64,000 bases of DNA from Pseudoalteromonas luteoviolacea (GTDB lineage: Bacteria; Pseudomonadota; Gammaproteobacteria; Enterobacterales; Alteromonadaceae): contig NZ_CP015411.1 of the NCBI RefSeq assembly GCF_001750165.1, positions 4,722,501 through 4,786,500 on the forward strand. The letters run 5' to 3'. Every line of letters starts with the position of its first letter. Within the stretch, counting starts at the first letter, position 1. Made by a program: the position numbers and the translations under genes. The notes below the pieces were generated by a model. The model searched no databases and was not told the origin of the DNA. It was given only the letters and a program-made list of their open reading frames with translations. Shown piece after piece: positions 47,801 through 56,203 of this stretch.

Positions 47801-48178
47801 ATGATGCATAATGCGATTATCAATATCACAAATCTCAGGTTACGCACTTTTATCGGGTTTAATGATGAAGAACGTGAAAAGAAACAAGATGTCGTCATTA
47901 ATATTGAGATACATTACCCCGCTGACACAGAATGCGTGCAGCTGGATGAAGTAGACCATGCTCTGAACTACAAAACGATAACCAAATCGGTGATCAAGCT
48001 CGTTGAGACTGGTCATTTTCTTTTACTAGAGAAGTTGGTTGCCGACATATTGGCTGAATGTCATCAACATCCAGACGTGACCTTCGCACGCGTGCGCGTC
48101 GATAAGCCTCATGCACTCAGGTTTGCAGACTCAGTATCACTGACGCTTGAATGGCAAAAAAAACGTAATATTGATTGA
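47801..48178 (+). CDS. folX: Dihydroneopterin triphosphate 2'-epimerase FolX
   Basis: Epimerises dihydroneopterin triphosphate to the monapterin form. 125 residues; the N-terminal ITNLRLRTFIGFNDEER and the EIHYPAD segment closely match FolX of E. coli, distinguishing it from the aldolase FolB. Third gene of folM-folE-folX, 16 bases after folE. Ends before a perfect hairpin shared with the convergent yqaA. Confidence 0.9.
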   Translation: MMHNAIINITNLRLRTFIGFNDEEREKKQDVVINIEIHYPADTECVQLDEVDHALNYKTITKSVIKLVETGHFLLLEKLVADILAECHQHPDVTFARVRVDKPHALRFADSVSLTLEWQKKRNID

Positions 48179-48187
48179 TGTTTACTC

Positions 48188-48213
48188 TGCTCCAAAGTCA
48201 CCACTTTGGAGCA
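48188..48213. terminator. Convergent hairpin between folX and yqaA
   Basis: Perfect 11-bp dyad TGCTCCAAAGT / ACTTTGGAGCA with loop CACC. It lies ten bases past the folX stop and 12 bases before the yqaA 3' end; probably ends both transcripts. Neither flank has a long T run. Confidence 0.7.
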
Positions 48214-48224
48214 AGCTATGTCAC

Positions 48225-48650
48225 TTAAAACAACCCTAAAGCCAACGCAATCACCAGCGCATATCTCAGTCCTTTTCCGATACTCACTAATAATAAGAAC
48301 ACGCTGAATCTCACTCTAAAAACACCAGCAATCAACGTCAATGGGTCCCCTACCACAGGTAACCAAGCAAACAATAAACTTGCACTGCCATATTTTTGAT
48401 AGTGATTACGCGCTTTTTCCATCGCTTTTGGTGATATAGGAAACCAACGATGGTGACTAAACCGCTCTATTTGCATACCAAGGTAATAATTTACACAGCT
48501 CCCGATCACATTACCCAAAGTAGCGCTAAACCACAGAAGCCCTAGATGTCCTGATTGCTTGGCAACCATGCCTGTGAGCAACAGTTCAGACGAGGCAGGA
48601 AACAATGTAGCAGCAATAAATGCACTAAGGAAAAGACTCAAATAGGCCAT
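48225..48650 (-). CDS. yqaA: YqaA-type small DedA-like membrane protein
   Basis: 141 residues, about four hydrophobic segments. The FPASSELLLTGM, LGNVIGSCVNYYLG and WLPVVGDPLTLIAGVFR segments are those of the YqaA/DedA (SNARE-associated) family, here without extra cytoplasmic domains. DedA proteins work in lipid carrier flipping and membrane homeostasis. Monocistronic. Confidence 0.88.
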   Translation of the reverse strand: MAYLSLFLSAFIAATLFPASSELLLTGMVAKQSGHLGLLWFSATLGNVIGSCVNYYLGMQIERFSHHRWFPISPKAMEKARNHYQKYGSASLLFAWLPVVGDPLTLIAGVFRVRFSVFLLLVSIGKGLRYALVIALALGLF

Positions 48651-48748
48651 AAATAAACATCAACAGTTGTGAAAGCTCATATCGCTAAGCTTGATATGTA
48701 AATAAAAATACGCGTAAATAACGCCAGCCTACCATAAGGAAGTACACA

Positions 48749-49243
48749 ATGATAAAAAGTCTGCTCACAATCAGCTTAATCACAGCCCTCAATTTATCAC
48801 TCAGCGCCTGTGGTGCCATGGACCAAGATTATGAAACTTACATTCACCAAGGAGAGGCATTTAAACACCTATCCCTGACAGACATAAAAAATCAATCTTA
48901 TGACTTATATGGAATTAAATCTAAAAAGCTGGTGATTTTCTTCGCCACATGGTGCTCAGATTCGCTGCGAATGTTTGAACAACTCAAAGCCTCTCCTTTG
49001 GCCACCGATAACACAGTGACAATTATCGCTATCGGACGAGATGAAACAAACGCATCACTTACTCAATTTGCTGAAGATTATCATGTCACCTTCCCACTTG
49101 TAAGCGATGAACAGCGTATCATCTATAGCCAGTATGCGAATAAAGGAGTGCCTCGATTGATCTTACTTGATGAAAATAACCGTGTGGTTAACACTTTAAT
49201 TGGTGAAACAGATAACATTATTGAGCAAGTAAAATGGAACTAA
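48749..49243 (+). CDS. Redoxin-like lipoprotein lacking the second active-site cysteine
   Basis: 164-residue thioredoxin-fold protein (TlpA/AhpC-TSA-like). A signal sequence ends at LSACGAM, a lipobox giving a lipidated Cys near residue 21. The thioredoxin fold follows, with FFATWCSDS in the place of WCxxC, so only the first Cys remains. The cis-Pro GVPRLILL segment is intact (~133). It may be a peroxidatic or thiol-trapping protein rather than a dithiol oxidoreductase. Its stop overlaps the following gene by 10 bases. Confidence 0.78.
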   Translation: MIKSLLTISLITALNLSLSACGAMDQDYETYIHQGEAFKHLSLTDIKNQSYDLYGIKSKKLVIFFATWCSDSLRMFEQLKASPLATDNTVTIIAIGRDETNASLTQFAEDYHVTFPLVSDEQRIIYSQYANKGVPRLILLDENNRVVNTLIGETDNIIEQVKWN

Positions 49244-49701
49244 ATTCTGAAGTAGTGAGCATTTTAACCATGGCCAAAGTAATCCAAACCGCTGTTGCAC
49301 CAGTCTTTTTATTAACAGGGATAGCAGCTCTGCTAGGCGTTCTATCCAACCGATTGGCACGCATTACGGATAGAGCTAGGTTACTTGATAGAAAACTCAA
49401 TGCCAATCTAGATGAGTCATTTAACTTTACCCTCACGCAAGAAATGCGCGCTCTACTAAAACGTTCTCGATGTATCCATATCGCATTTAGTATGAGCGTA
49501 CTTAGCGCGCTGATGGTCTGTGCCGTGGTGGCCTTATTATTTATATCTCATCTATATACATGGCCTCTAGGGATTACTGTTTCCAGTTGCTTTATCGCTG
49601 CCATGCTATTGCTCATCGGGGCTTTTTTGGCCTTACTTGCCGAAGTTATGCTGGCGACTCGCAGTATGCGCCGAGGTATGATTTTTAAAGACATTGGCTA
49701 A
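49234..49701 (+). CDS. DUF2721 membrane protein
   Basis: 155 residues. N-terminal amphipathic and hydrophobic segment (~8-29) with NRLARITDRARLLDRKL (~36-52), the DUF2721 signature; then two further hydrophobic helices (~85-105 and 110-135). Function unknown. ATG 49234 lies inside the end of the redoxin gene, so the two are likely translationally coupled. Confidence 0.85.
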   Translation: MELNSEVVSILTMAKVIQTAVAPVFLLTGIAALLGVLSNRLARITDRARLLDRKLNANLDESFNFTLTQEMRALLKRSRCIHIAFSMSVLSALMVCAVVALLFISHLYTWPLGITVSSCFIAAMLLLIGAFLALLAEVMLATRSMRRGMIFKDIG

Positions 49702-49845
49702 CGGTCCAGAAGCTCATAGCGACGGCCCCTTCATTCAATAAGAATGTAATATATCTTCTCAAACAGGCAACTTAATTGAGCCTAGTCTCTATATGAGCGC
49801 CGATAGCGACCTCTTATTACTCCCATCCCAGCTATTTTGGGGCAT

Positions 49846-49875
49846 AAAAAAACACCGGCTTCAAGCCGGTGTTTA
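49846..49875 (-). terminator. Intrinsic terminator after the subtilase gene
   Basis: Read leftwards: AACACCGGC / GCCGGTGTT with a five-base loop and a T run of seven. It lies about 40 bases past the stop of the S8 peptidase. On the plus strand the T run is short, so it serves mainly the minus-strand gene. Confidence 0.88.
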
Positions 49876-49916
49876 TTACACATTTTTTCTATCAGACAGA
49901 GCTGATATGAATATGA

Positions 49917-52900
49917 TTATTTTTGTTTACGACGACGTAATGCAGCAAATGGTGCAGCAAGTAATGTCAACCAAGCTAGTGAACCTGAATCATCATCATC
50001 ACCGTTGTCTTCAGCAACATCAATCAAACGAACTTCTACACGAACTTCATCTGAGTATTTGCCTTGTGCATCTTTTGCTTTCACGTCAAAGCTGAATTGA
50101 CGGTCATATTCGAAGTCTAGGTTACCCGCAACGATTAATTGACCTTGCTCATTCACAGTGATTAGCGAAGTACCTGCAACCATGAACTCAATAACATCAT
50201 TGTCGAAATCAGAGAAAGTTAACTGGCCGATAACCGTACCCAGTGGGCTATTCTCTTCGATGTTAAAGCTCTGACCTTCTTCGATCATCGGCTTGCCTTC
50301 GTATTCATCTTCTTCAACATTGAATACAACAGTTACTGCTTTAGACTCTAAGCCGTCTTCATCAACTGCTTTTACAGTCACTTCAAAAGACTCACCTAGG
50401 TCAAAGTCAACTTCACCAACAACTGTGATTAGGCCATCAGCGTCAATAGCGATTGCGTCAGAACCGTCAACAACAAACTCTGCTACGTTGTCATCTTGAT
50501 CCATAAACTCAAGGTGACCTACTTCAGTGCCAAGCTCTGCATTTTCATCAACATCGAATTCCTGACCTTCAGCAACATATGGTGCTTTTTCAGAATCTTC
50601 ATCAACCGCATTTAGAATATCAACAATGATATTTGTCGGCTCTGATTTGAAGCCTTTTTCATCATGCGCAACAACTGTTAGCTCAACGTGCATCAGACCT
50701 GCGTCGTAATCCAGCGGAGTATCGCTTTGAGCAACTACGACTGAACCATCTTTATGCACTGTGATACCTGAATGTGACTGAGCAACTAGCTCAAACATAT
50801 CAAGTTTTGCACCACCGTCTTGCTCAACTAGCTCTAGTTGACCAATCACGTGACCGACTTCCGCATCTTCAGATACTTCAAGATCAGCATCAGCAACCAT
50901 TGGTACTACAACTTCTGGTAGTAAGTCTGATGTGACGCTTGCAAGGATTTGGTTATCAGATGACACTGTCATAGGCATATAACTCATCGCATAAGCAGAC
51001 GCGCCAGGTGCAAGTTCAGTTACTTGATTACCTGCATCATCTACAAGTGCAGCAGCCGTGCCATCAAATCTAGCGTAGCCAGTTACTGAGTCAGTAACTT
51101 CGTAAATGCCTAGCTGATAATTGTTATGGCCAACCATCGCTTGGATCATCATATCTTGGCCAATTGAAGCGCCGTCTAGACCGATAATATCACTACAGCC
51201 TGAGAACTTAACTGTGTTTGAACCACCTTCATGGTACATCGCAGTTAGGAATCTCCATTGTGGTTCACCATCAACAATTGGACCACTTACTGTACGTGCA
51301 CGACCAATAACTGCTGCGCTACGACCTACATCAAAGTAGTTAGCTAACGCGTAATCATAAATACCGTCGTTATCGATATCTAGGTTCATTTGGTAACCAG
51401 CGCGACGGTGAATTGTTAGCTCATCACGCATTTCAATTGACGCATTGAAGAATAAGCCAGTGTCACAGAACTCATTAGCGAATAAGCTAAATGAAGAGCT
51501 GATGATGTTATACGCTTTGTCTTCTTTTGTTGCTTCAACACCTGTTGCAATCAATTGCTCAGGGTACACGTTCAGCGTCGTGAAGCCATCATTGGTTACT
51601 TTGATACGACCGTCGTCTTCGATTAGTTCAAGGGCGACACTCTCTGCTGCACGCGGTAAAACATGGTAAACCATGTGAAGATCGTGGTCACCGTCAAGCG
51701 ATGTATCATCAAATACAAGCGCACCATCAAGCTCTGACAATGTCAATGCATCTGCACGTGCCGTTAAGTCATTTGCACTTTGTGGATTAGGTAGGCTCCA
51801 CGCTGGTAGCTTGCTTGGGTCAATTGTCAGTTTAACTTCAAATGAAGCTTGTTCACCCGCCGGCACAGTGATTGACGCTGGGAATTCCCAAGCCGTGGCA
51901 CCTAACGCTGCGTCATTGTCATAACGCGCTTCAGTGCGAAGATTGTATGTCTTATCAGTCGCTGAGAAGTTCTTAACGTGAACCGTCTTCGTGTAAGTTG
52001 TTGTTTCATCTAGGACATCAAAACCAAATGATAGCGCAGCTTGTGCTGTATCATAGTCAGTTTGATTAACCCATGCGACCGTTTGTGAAGCCACAGCTTT
52101 TTCAACATCAACTAGACCCGCACCAATGATACTGATTGGCGCTAATGCCGCATCAGCATTGATTGACTTAGGCTCCATGAATACATTCAAGTTCGCAGTA
52201 TTCATCAGAACTGCTTTGACTTGTGATGCACTTAGTTCAGGGCGTGCTTCACGTACAAGTGCAACCGCACCCGCAGTAATTGGACCAGAGAATGAAGTAC
52301 CCGTCGCACCAGCTAGCTCAGTGTATGTACCTGTTGCTGCAACCTGAATGTTTACACCTGGTGCCGTAATTTCTGGCTTCAATAGGCCATCCATTGAAGG
52401 ACCACGAGAAGAGAAATCTGCGACAGTATCGATTGCAAGGTGAGCTTCAATACCGAACTTGAACACTGGTTGCTGACCAGCAGCCAATGTCGCTTTAAGC
52501 TTAGCACCGTCATCTTGAGTTACGGAAATTGTTGGAATAGTGACATTGTCATCTGAACCACCAAGGCCTGGCGCGCCACCAGCAACGTTGTTCGCAATGA
52601 TAACGTACTTAGCACCTTTCTCTTGTGCATTTAGTGCTTTTTCAGTGAACGCACACGCACCACGGTCGATAAGTACAGCCTTACCTGTGAAGTCCATACC
52701 TTCGAATGGATTTAACGCGCCATCTGCGTCATTCGGATCAGGTAGGTCACACCCATTTTGGTTTGTTTCAGGATAAACAATTTCAGTGTCTTCGTTTGAG
52801 AACGAGAACGGGTCTTGCGGACCAAAGCTTGCAGTACCTACTTCAACAGACTCACCGCTGATAGTACCTAGTGCAAATAGCTCATTCAACGTTGGGTGAC

Positions 52901-53981
52901 CCATTGCACCTACAGAAAGTGCATTTGGTGTTGTACTTGGACCACCGATACGGAATGGGTGGTTACCATCGTTACCCGCAGAGATAACAACGTTAGTGCC
53001 CATTTTAACTGCTTGATGGATAAGGAACTGAGTACCTTCTTCGCGGTCAGTCGAACCAAACTCACCACCGAGTGACATGTTAATTACATCAACGCGATCG
53101 CTGATGTCACCGTCGCCATTTGGATCCATAGCCGCTTCTAAAGCGCCAAGCTGAGCTGCGAAAGGACAACCACCACCACATACAGAGTAAACATATAGTT
53201 CAACGTCTGGTGCAATACCGGTTACTGAGTGAGATACAGATGTACCGTGGCTAGAAGCACCGTCATCTGGGCTTGTCGGATCAGGGAAGTTAGGATCACT
53301 TTCAATTGGATCCGGGTCGTTACGCATAAAATCATAACCGCCTTTCACCTGACCTTGTGGCCATTCTACTGCACGCGGATCTGCCTGTGCAGCTTCATAA
53401 GCATCTTTAGTACCTGCACCACCAAATACTTGGTGTGTGTAATCGATACCAGTATCTAATACTGCTACTTTTTGACCTTTACCAGTAAAACCAGCTAAGT
53501 TGACTGGCGCTGCTTTGATGTAATTATTTGCATCAGCTACGTGTAACTCGTAATCGTATAACGGCAGGATACGCTCTACGCTTTTATTCTTTTTAATCTG
53601 CGCAAGCGCTTCATCAGAGGCTTCTACGATAAGTGTTGATGCGAGTAACTTCGTTGAGCCAACAACTTTAATATCTGCGTTCAGCGCCGCTAAATCACGC
53701 TTAACAGACGTCTGTAACAACTCAACATCAGTAACCATTGTACGTGCGTCGTTAACTGAGTAGTTACCGCGCGCCATTAAGTCTGCTGCAGTGTCTTGCT
53801 TTAAAATTACCAAGAACGCTTCTGCACGATTTTCTTGCAGTTCTGCTTGGTCAACTTTAGAGATTTCGGTATTAAATGCGCGATGATGCGTATCTACTGT
53901 CGCAGCATTGACTGCTGCTGCAGTTAGCGCACCTGAGACAGCCATAGCTACCGCTGTCGCTTTAAATGAATACTTGGCCAT
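49917..53981 (-). CDS. Secreted S8 subtilisin-like peptidase with PA, cadherin-like and GlyGly-CTERM regions
   Basis: Large exported serine protease, 1354 aa from ATG 53981 (AGGGGA site; the frame is open 23 codons further but without a site). Signal peptide (~1-27); I9-type propeptide (~50-140); S8 catalytic domain with Asp176 (VLDTGIDYTH), His245 (SSHGTSVSH) and Ser563 (GTSFSGP); PA insert (~385-510). A Fn3/beta-sandwich region follows and then three cadherin-like repeats of ~90 residues (from ~1065, each with an EG..FDV/IEEN..LGT pattern). The C-terminus is acidic spacer plus GSLAWLTLLAAPFAALRRRKQK, the GlyGly-CTERM tripartite sorting signal cleaved by rhombosortase, giving surface or type II secretion. 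Own terminator. Confidence 0.92.
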   Translation of the reverse strand: MAKYSFKATAVAMAVSGALTAAAVNAATVDTHHRAFNTEISKVDQAELQENRAEAFLVILKQDTAADLMARGNYSVNDARTMVTDVELLQTSVKRDLAALNADIKVVGSTKLLASTLIVEASDEALAQIKKNKSVERILPLYDYELHVADANNYIKAAPVNLAGFTGKGQKVAVLDTGIDYTHQVFGGAGTKDAYEAAQADPRAVEWPQGQVKGGYDFMRNDPDPIESDPNFPDPTSPDDGASSHGTSVSHSVTGIAPDVELYVYSVCGGGCPFAAQLGALEAAMDPNGDGDISDRVDVINMSLGGEFGSTDREEGTQFLIHQAVKMGTNVVISAGNDGNHPFRIGGPSTTPNALSVGAMGHPTLNELFALGTISGESVEVGTASFGPQDPFSFSNEDTEIVYPETNQNGCDLPDPNDADGALNPFEGMDFTGKAVLIDRGACAFTEKALNAQEKGAKYVIIANNVAGGAPGLGGSDDNVTIPTISVTQDDGAKLKATLAAGQQPVFKFGIEAHLAIDTVADFSSRGPSMDGLLKPEITAPGVNIQVAATGTYTELAGATGTSFSGPITAGAVALVREARPELSASQVKAVLMNTANLNVFMEPKSINADAALAPISIIGAGLVDVEKAVASQTVAWVNQTDYDTAQAALSFGFDVLDETTTYTKTVHVKNFSATDKTYNLRTEARYDNDAALGATAWEFPASITVPAGEQASFEVKLTIDPSKLPAWSLPNPQSANDLTARADALTLSELDGALVFDDTSLDGDHDLHMVYHVLPRAAESVALELIEDDGRIKVTNDGFTTLNVYPEQLIATGVEATKEDKAYNIISSSFSLFANEFCDTGLFFNASIEMRDELTIHRRAGYQMNLDIDNDGIYDYALANYFDVGRSAAVIGRARTVSGPIVDGEPQWRFLTAMYHEGGSNTVKFSGCSDIIGLDGASIGQDMMIQAMVGHNNYQLGIYEVTDSVTGYARFDGTAAALVDDAGNQVTELAPGASAYAMSYMPMTVSSDNQILASVTSDLLPEVVVPMVADADLEVSEDAEVGHVIGQLELVEQDGGAKLDMFELVAQSHSGITVHKDGSVVVAQSDTPLDYDAGLMHVELTVVAHDEKGFKSEPTNIIVDILNAVDEDSEKAPYVAEGQEFDVDENAELGTEVGHLEFMDQDDNVAEFVVDGSDAIAIDADGLITVVGEVDFDLGESFEVTVKAVDEDGLESKAVTVVFNVEEDEYEGKPMIEEGQSFNIEENSPLGTVIGQLTFSDFDNDVIEFMVAGTSLITVNEQGQLIVAGNLDFEYDRQFSFDVKAKDAQGKYSDEVRVEVRLIDVAEDNGDDDDSGSLAWLTLLAAPFAALRRRKQK

Positions 53982-54345
53982 AGTTTCCCCTAGGACTTGT
54001 TGTTTAATTCGGTGTTTATTTATATTTAAGAGAGTAGAATCATTCATCAATATAATGTGACTACATGGTTAATTGCAATAATGGAAATACAATTAAGTTA
54101 CATTTTTTGAACTTTAAATTTATTCAACTTCATAAAGCAATGTTTTTATTAAGGAAAATGTTATGTAAAAGAAAGTAAATGGAATTAAAATAAATTTACT
54201 GTAAACAGAAGCTTTTAATAGGACCTAAAAAAGCAACAAACTATTTTCAATGGCTGAAAATATCCCCACCATTAGCCTCAGAACCTTGCTAAATAATATA
54301 GAAACCCTTAAAAAGGTAAGGAATTAATTATTTAAGGGGCAATTA
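53982..54345. other. Intergenic region between the S8 peptidase and cytochrome c'
   Basis: About 364 bases, strongly AT-rich, with no open frame I would support. It must contain both promoters (divergent genes). The only clear structure is the hairpin at 54305-54338, described separately. Confidence 0.6.
54305..54338 (+). promoter_or_regulatory. Inverted repeat covering the cytochrome c' ribosome-binding site
   Basis: CCCTTAAA (54305-54312) and TTTAAGGG (54331-54338) are an 8-bp perfect inverted repeat with an 18-base loop. The right arm includes the AAGGGG ribosome-binding site seven bases before ATG 54346. Folding would hide it; regulation is an inference. Confidence 0.4.
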
Positions 54346-54795
54346 ATGAAGAAGTCATTAACATTATTAACTTTACTTGCAGGTATCAGCCTTCAAGTAC
54401 AAGCCGATTCCATGTTTGAAGAGAAGGAAGACGCCATCGAATACCGTAAAGCAGCCTTTCAACTGATCCGGTATCAGATTGGCGATATGGGTGACATGCT
54501 TAAAGGAAAAGTGCCGTTTGACGCAGAACGCTTTAAGCAACGCGCCCACAATGCTGCGCAGCTTTCGAGTATGCCTTGGGAAGCATTTGTAACAGGATCA
54601 GACAAAGGGAATACGAGCGCACTACCTAGTATTTGGAGCGACAGAGCCACCTTTGATAAGAAAGCCGCTGACTTTGCCGAATATGCACAAGCACTGGCCA
54701 TCGCATCAGAATCAGGTGATAAAAAAGTGATTGCACCGGCCTTTAGAAATTGGGCAAAAGGATGCAAAGATTGCCATAAGTCATTTAAAGACTAG
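54346..54795 (+). CDS. Cytochrome c' family protein
   Basis: 149 residues, periplasmic. Signal peptide ends after QA in LQVQADSM (~20). A four-helix bundle is expected, with a c-type haem bound by CKDCHK near the C-terminus (~141-146), the position typical of cytochromes c'. The family binds NO/CO or has electron transfer roles. Gene is single, with a strong hairpin following. Possible role in NO tolerance is an inference from the family. Confidence 0.88.
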   Translation: MKKSLTLLTLLAGISLQVQADSMFEEKEDAIEYRKAAFQLIRYQIGDMGDMLKGKVPFDAERFKQRAHNAAQLSSMPWEAFVTGSDKGNTSALPSIWSDRATFDKKAADFAEYAQALAIASESGDKKVIAPAFRNWAKGCKDCHKSFKD

Positions 54796-54804
54796 CAATG
54801 CGCT

Positions 54805-54836
54805 TTAATAGAGCGCATGCTTATGCGCTCTATTAA
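54805..54836. terminator. Perfect 14-bp convergent hairpin
   Basis: TTAATAGAGCGCAT / ATGCGCTCTATTAA (54805-54818, 54823-54836), loop GCTT. It lies between the cytochrome c' stop and the convergent small-protein gene; likely serves both as a bidirectional terminator. Confidence 0.8.
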
Positions 54837-54839
54837 CCA

Positions 54840-55022
54840 TCAATCATCTAAAAAATCAAAGTCGTCATCACCGAGATGCCGTCGCAGCTTTTTTTGCTCC
54901 AAATATTCATCTAATTTTTTCCTGACTTTCTGCCGCTGCTGATTCACATCCTTCTCGTTTAACGCACCTAAATCATCTTGATATTCATCACCCAATGGAT
55001 CATAGGAATATGTTTTACCCAT
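54840..55022 (-). CDS. PA3496-like small acidic protein
   Basis: 60-residue protein, very hydrophilic, starting at ATG 55022 with TAGGAG upstream. A basic, helical middle (QQRQKVRKKLDEYLEQKKLR, ~28-47) is followed by an acidic C-terminus ending in DDDFDFLDD. It resembles the PA3496 family of small envelope-linked proteins of gammaproteobacteria. No signal peptide or membrane segment. Function unknown. Confidence 0.75.
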   Translation of the reverse strand: MGKTYSYDPLGDEYQDDLGALNEKDVNQQRQKVRKKLDEYLEQKKLRRHLGDDDFDFLDD

Positions 55023-55126
55023 GATAAGCTCCTATTTACATAAAGAGTTTAACTTTATAAACACGGATATCTGAGCCTACTGGTCGGCATCCGTCATAGA
55101 AACAATTGCTACGAAAAATTACACCA

Positions 55127-55148
55127 AAGCTAATAAAGTATTTAGCTT
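55127..55148. promoter_or_regulatory. Operator-like palindrome 1
   Basis: AAGCTAA (55127-55133), 8-base spacer, TTAGCTT (55142-55148). Perfect 7-bp arms. No known regulator matched. Confidence 0.3.
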
Positions 55149-55226
55149 GAAATAGGGCACTTTGACAGTGAATGATTTTTATCGTCACGATTGAAAAAAC
55201 TAATCATGCTAAATATTCATCAGAAA

Positions 55227-55241
55227 AACTAAAATTTAGTT
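55227..55241. promoter_or_regulatory. Operator-like palindrome 2
   Basis: AACTAAA, one base, TTTAGTT: 7-bp arms with a 1-base centre, about 128 bases before the DUF2884 start. AT-rich context makes chance possible. Confidence 0.3.
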
Positions 55242-55368
55242 AAATATCGTTAAATGAATCAGCAGTGAGACCAAAATAAAAACATAAGAAACTGATAATT
55301 ATAGCTTTTTATAGTTGGCATTATATTTGGTTATTACTCTATATCATCAACAAAAAAAGAACCATGCC

Positions 55369-56157
55369 ATGAAAACAACATTATTATCTATCGCTATTTT
55401 ATCTTCTGCATCTGCTTACGCACACACAGACCATCACTTTTCTATTACTCATGATGACTGTCAGTTACAGTTTCAAAACGATGTAAAAATTTCCCCAGAA
55501 GATGTATCAATCACACAAGCCAACAACCAACATATGCTGATCACTGCCGATGGTAATCTACTTATCAATGGCCAAACAATTACTGTGACACCTGAGCAAC
55601 AACAAGCACTCTCCAATTATGCAGACACATTACGTGTTGAGCTTCCCAAAGTTGCTGAAGTGGCTACAGAGGCTGTCACCCTTGCAGGTGTTGCCCTGGA
55701 TGAGGTAGCGACGACGTTTAATTTACACAGCCTTGATGAGCTGTCTGGTGTATTAGAGGAGTTAAACGAGGAAGTACACAATACTTTTTACCAAGATGGC
55801 AGCTTCGTTATGGGAGAGCAAACCATGGACAATTTTGGAGAAAGGTTTGGTCATGAGTTTGAATCTAGAATAGAAAGTGCAGTGAAAAGCGCCATGTTTG
55901 AATCAATTGGTACATTGCTGATTTCTCTGGGCTCTGAAATGAAAAATACCAATGGCGATATCAACACATTTGAGCAACGCATGGAGCAAATGGGTGAAAA
56001 CATAGAACAACGAGTCACTGCACAAGCAGACCAACTCGAAGCTCGCGCAGATGCCCTTTGCCAACAATTTACACAAATCGCACAACAAGAGGCTAGATTA
56101 TCCCATTCAATACCTACCTTATCTGGGTACGCATTAATGCGCCAAAATCAATATTAA
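55369..56157 (+). CDS. DUF2884 periplasmic protein (YggN-like)
   Basis: 262 residues from ATG 55369; 18 extra codons upstream are in frame but the signal peptide (MKTTLLSIAILSSASAYA) begins here. The mature part starts HTDHHFSITHDDCQL, with a conserved Cys, and carries the VTPEQQQALSNYADTLRVELP segment typical of DUF2884/YggN, then helical repeats and a coiled C-terminal part. Function unknown; likely periplasmic. Confidence 0.82.
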   Translation: MKTTLLSIAILSSASAYAHTDHHFSITHDDCQLQFQNDVKISPEDVSITQANNQHMLITADGNLLINGQTITVTPEQQQALSNYADTLRVELPKVAEVATEAVTLAGVALDEVATTFNLHSLDELSGVLEELNEEVHNTFYQDGSFVMGEQTMDNFGERFGHEFESRIESAVKSAMFESIGTLLISLGSEMKNTNGDINTFEQRMEQMGENIEQRVTAQADQLEARADALCQQFTQIAQQEARLSHSIPTLSGYALMRQNQY

Positions 56158-56177
56158 CAACTCATTTTCAACTCTTT

Positions 56178-56203
56178 GAGCGAGCGCTTATTAAGGCTCG
56201 CTC
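56178..56203. terminator. Hairpin between DUF2884 and the MocR gene
   Basis: GAGCGAG (56178-56184) / CTCGCTC (56197-56203), 12-base loop. The right arm covers the end of the MocR coding region. It may act on both convergent transcripts; no strong T run. Confidence 0.45.

Larger units (their letters stand above)
55023..55368. other. Intergenic region with two operator-like palindromes
   Basis: About 346 AT-rich bases between divergent small genes; no supported ORF. Two dyads stand out: AAGCTAA-N8-TTAGCTT at 55127-55148, and AACTAAA-A-TTTAGTT at 55227-55241. Both could be protein-binding sites. The two promoters of the flanking genes should lie here. Confidence 0.5.

Noticed and set aside
49793..50095. 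100-codon plus-strand frame with His-rich stretch
   Set aside because: It crosses the subtilase terminator and the antisense of its C-terminal tail; the His run is the complement of the Asp-rich coding region.
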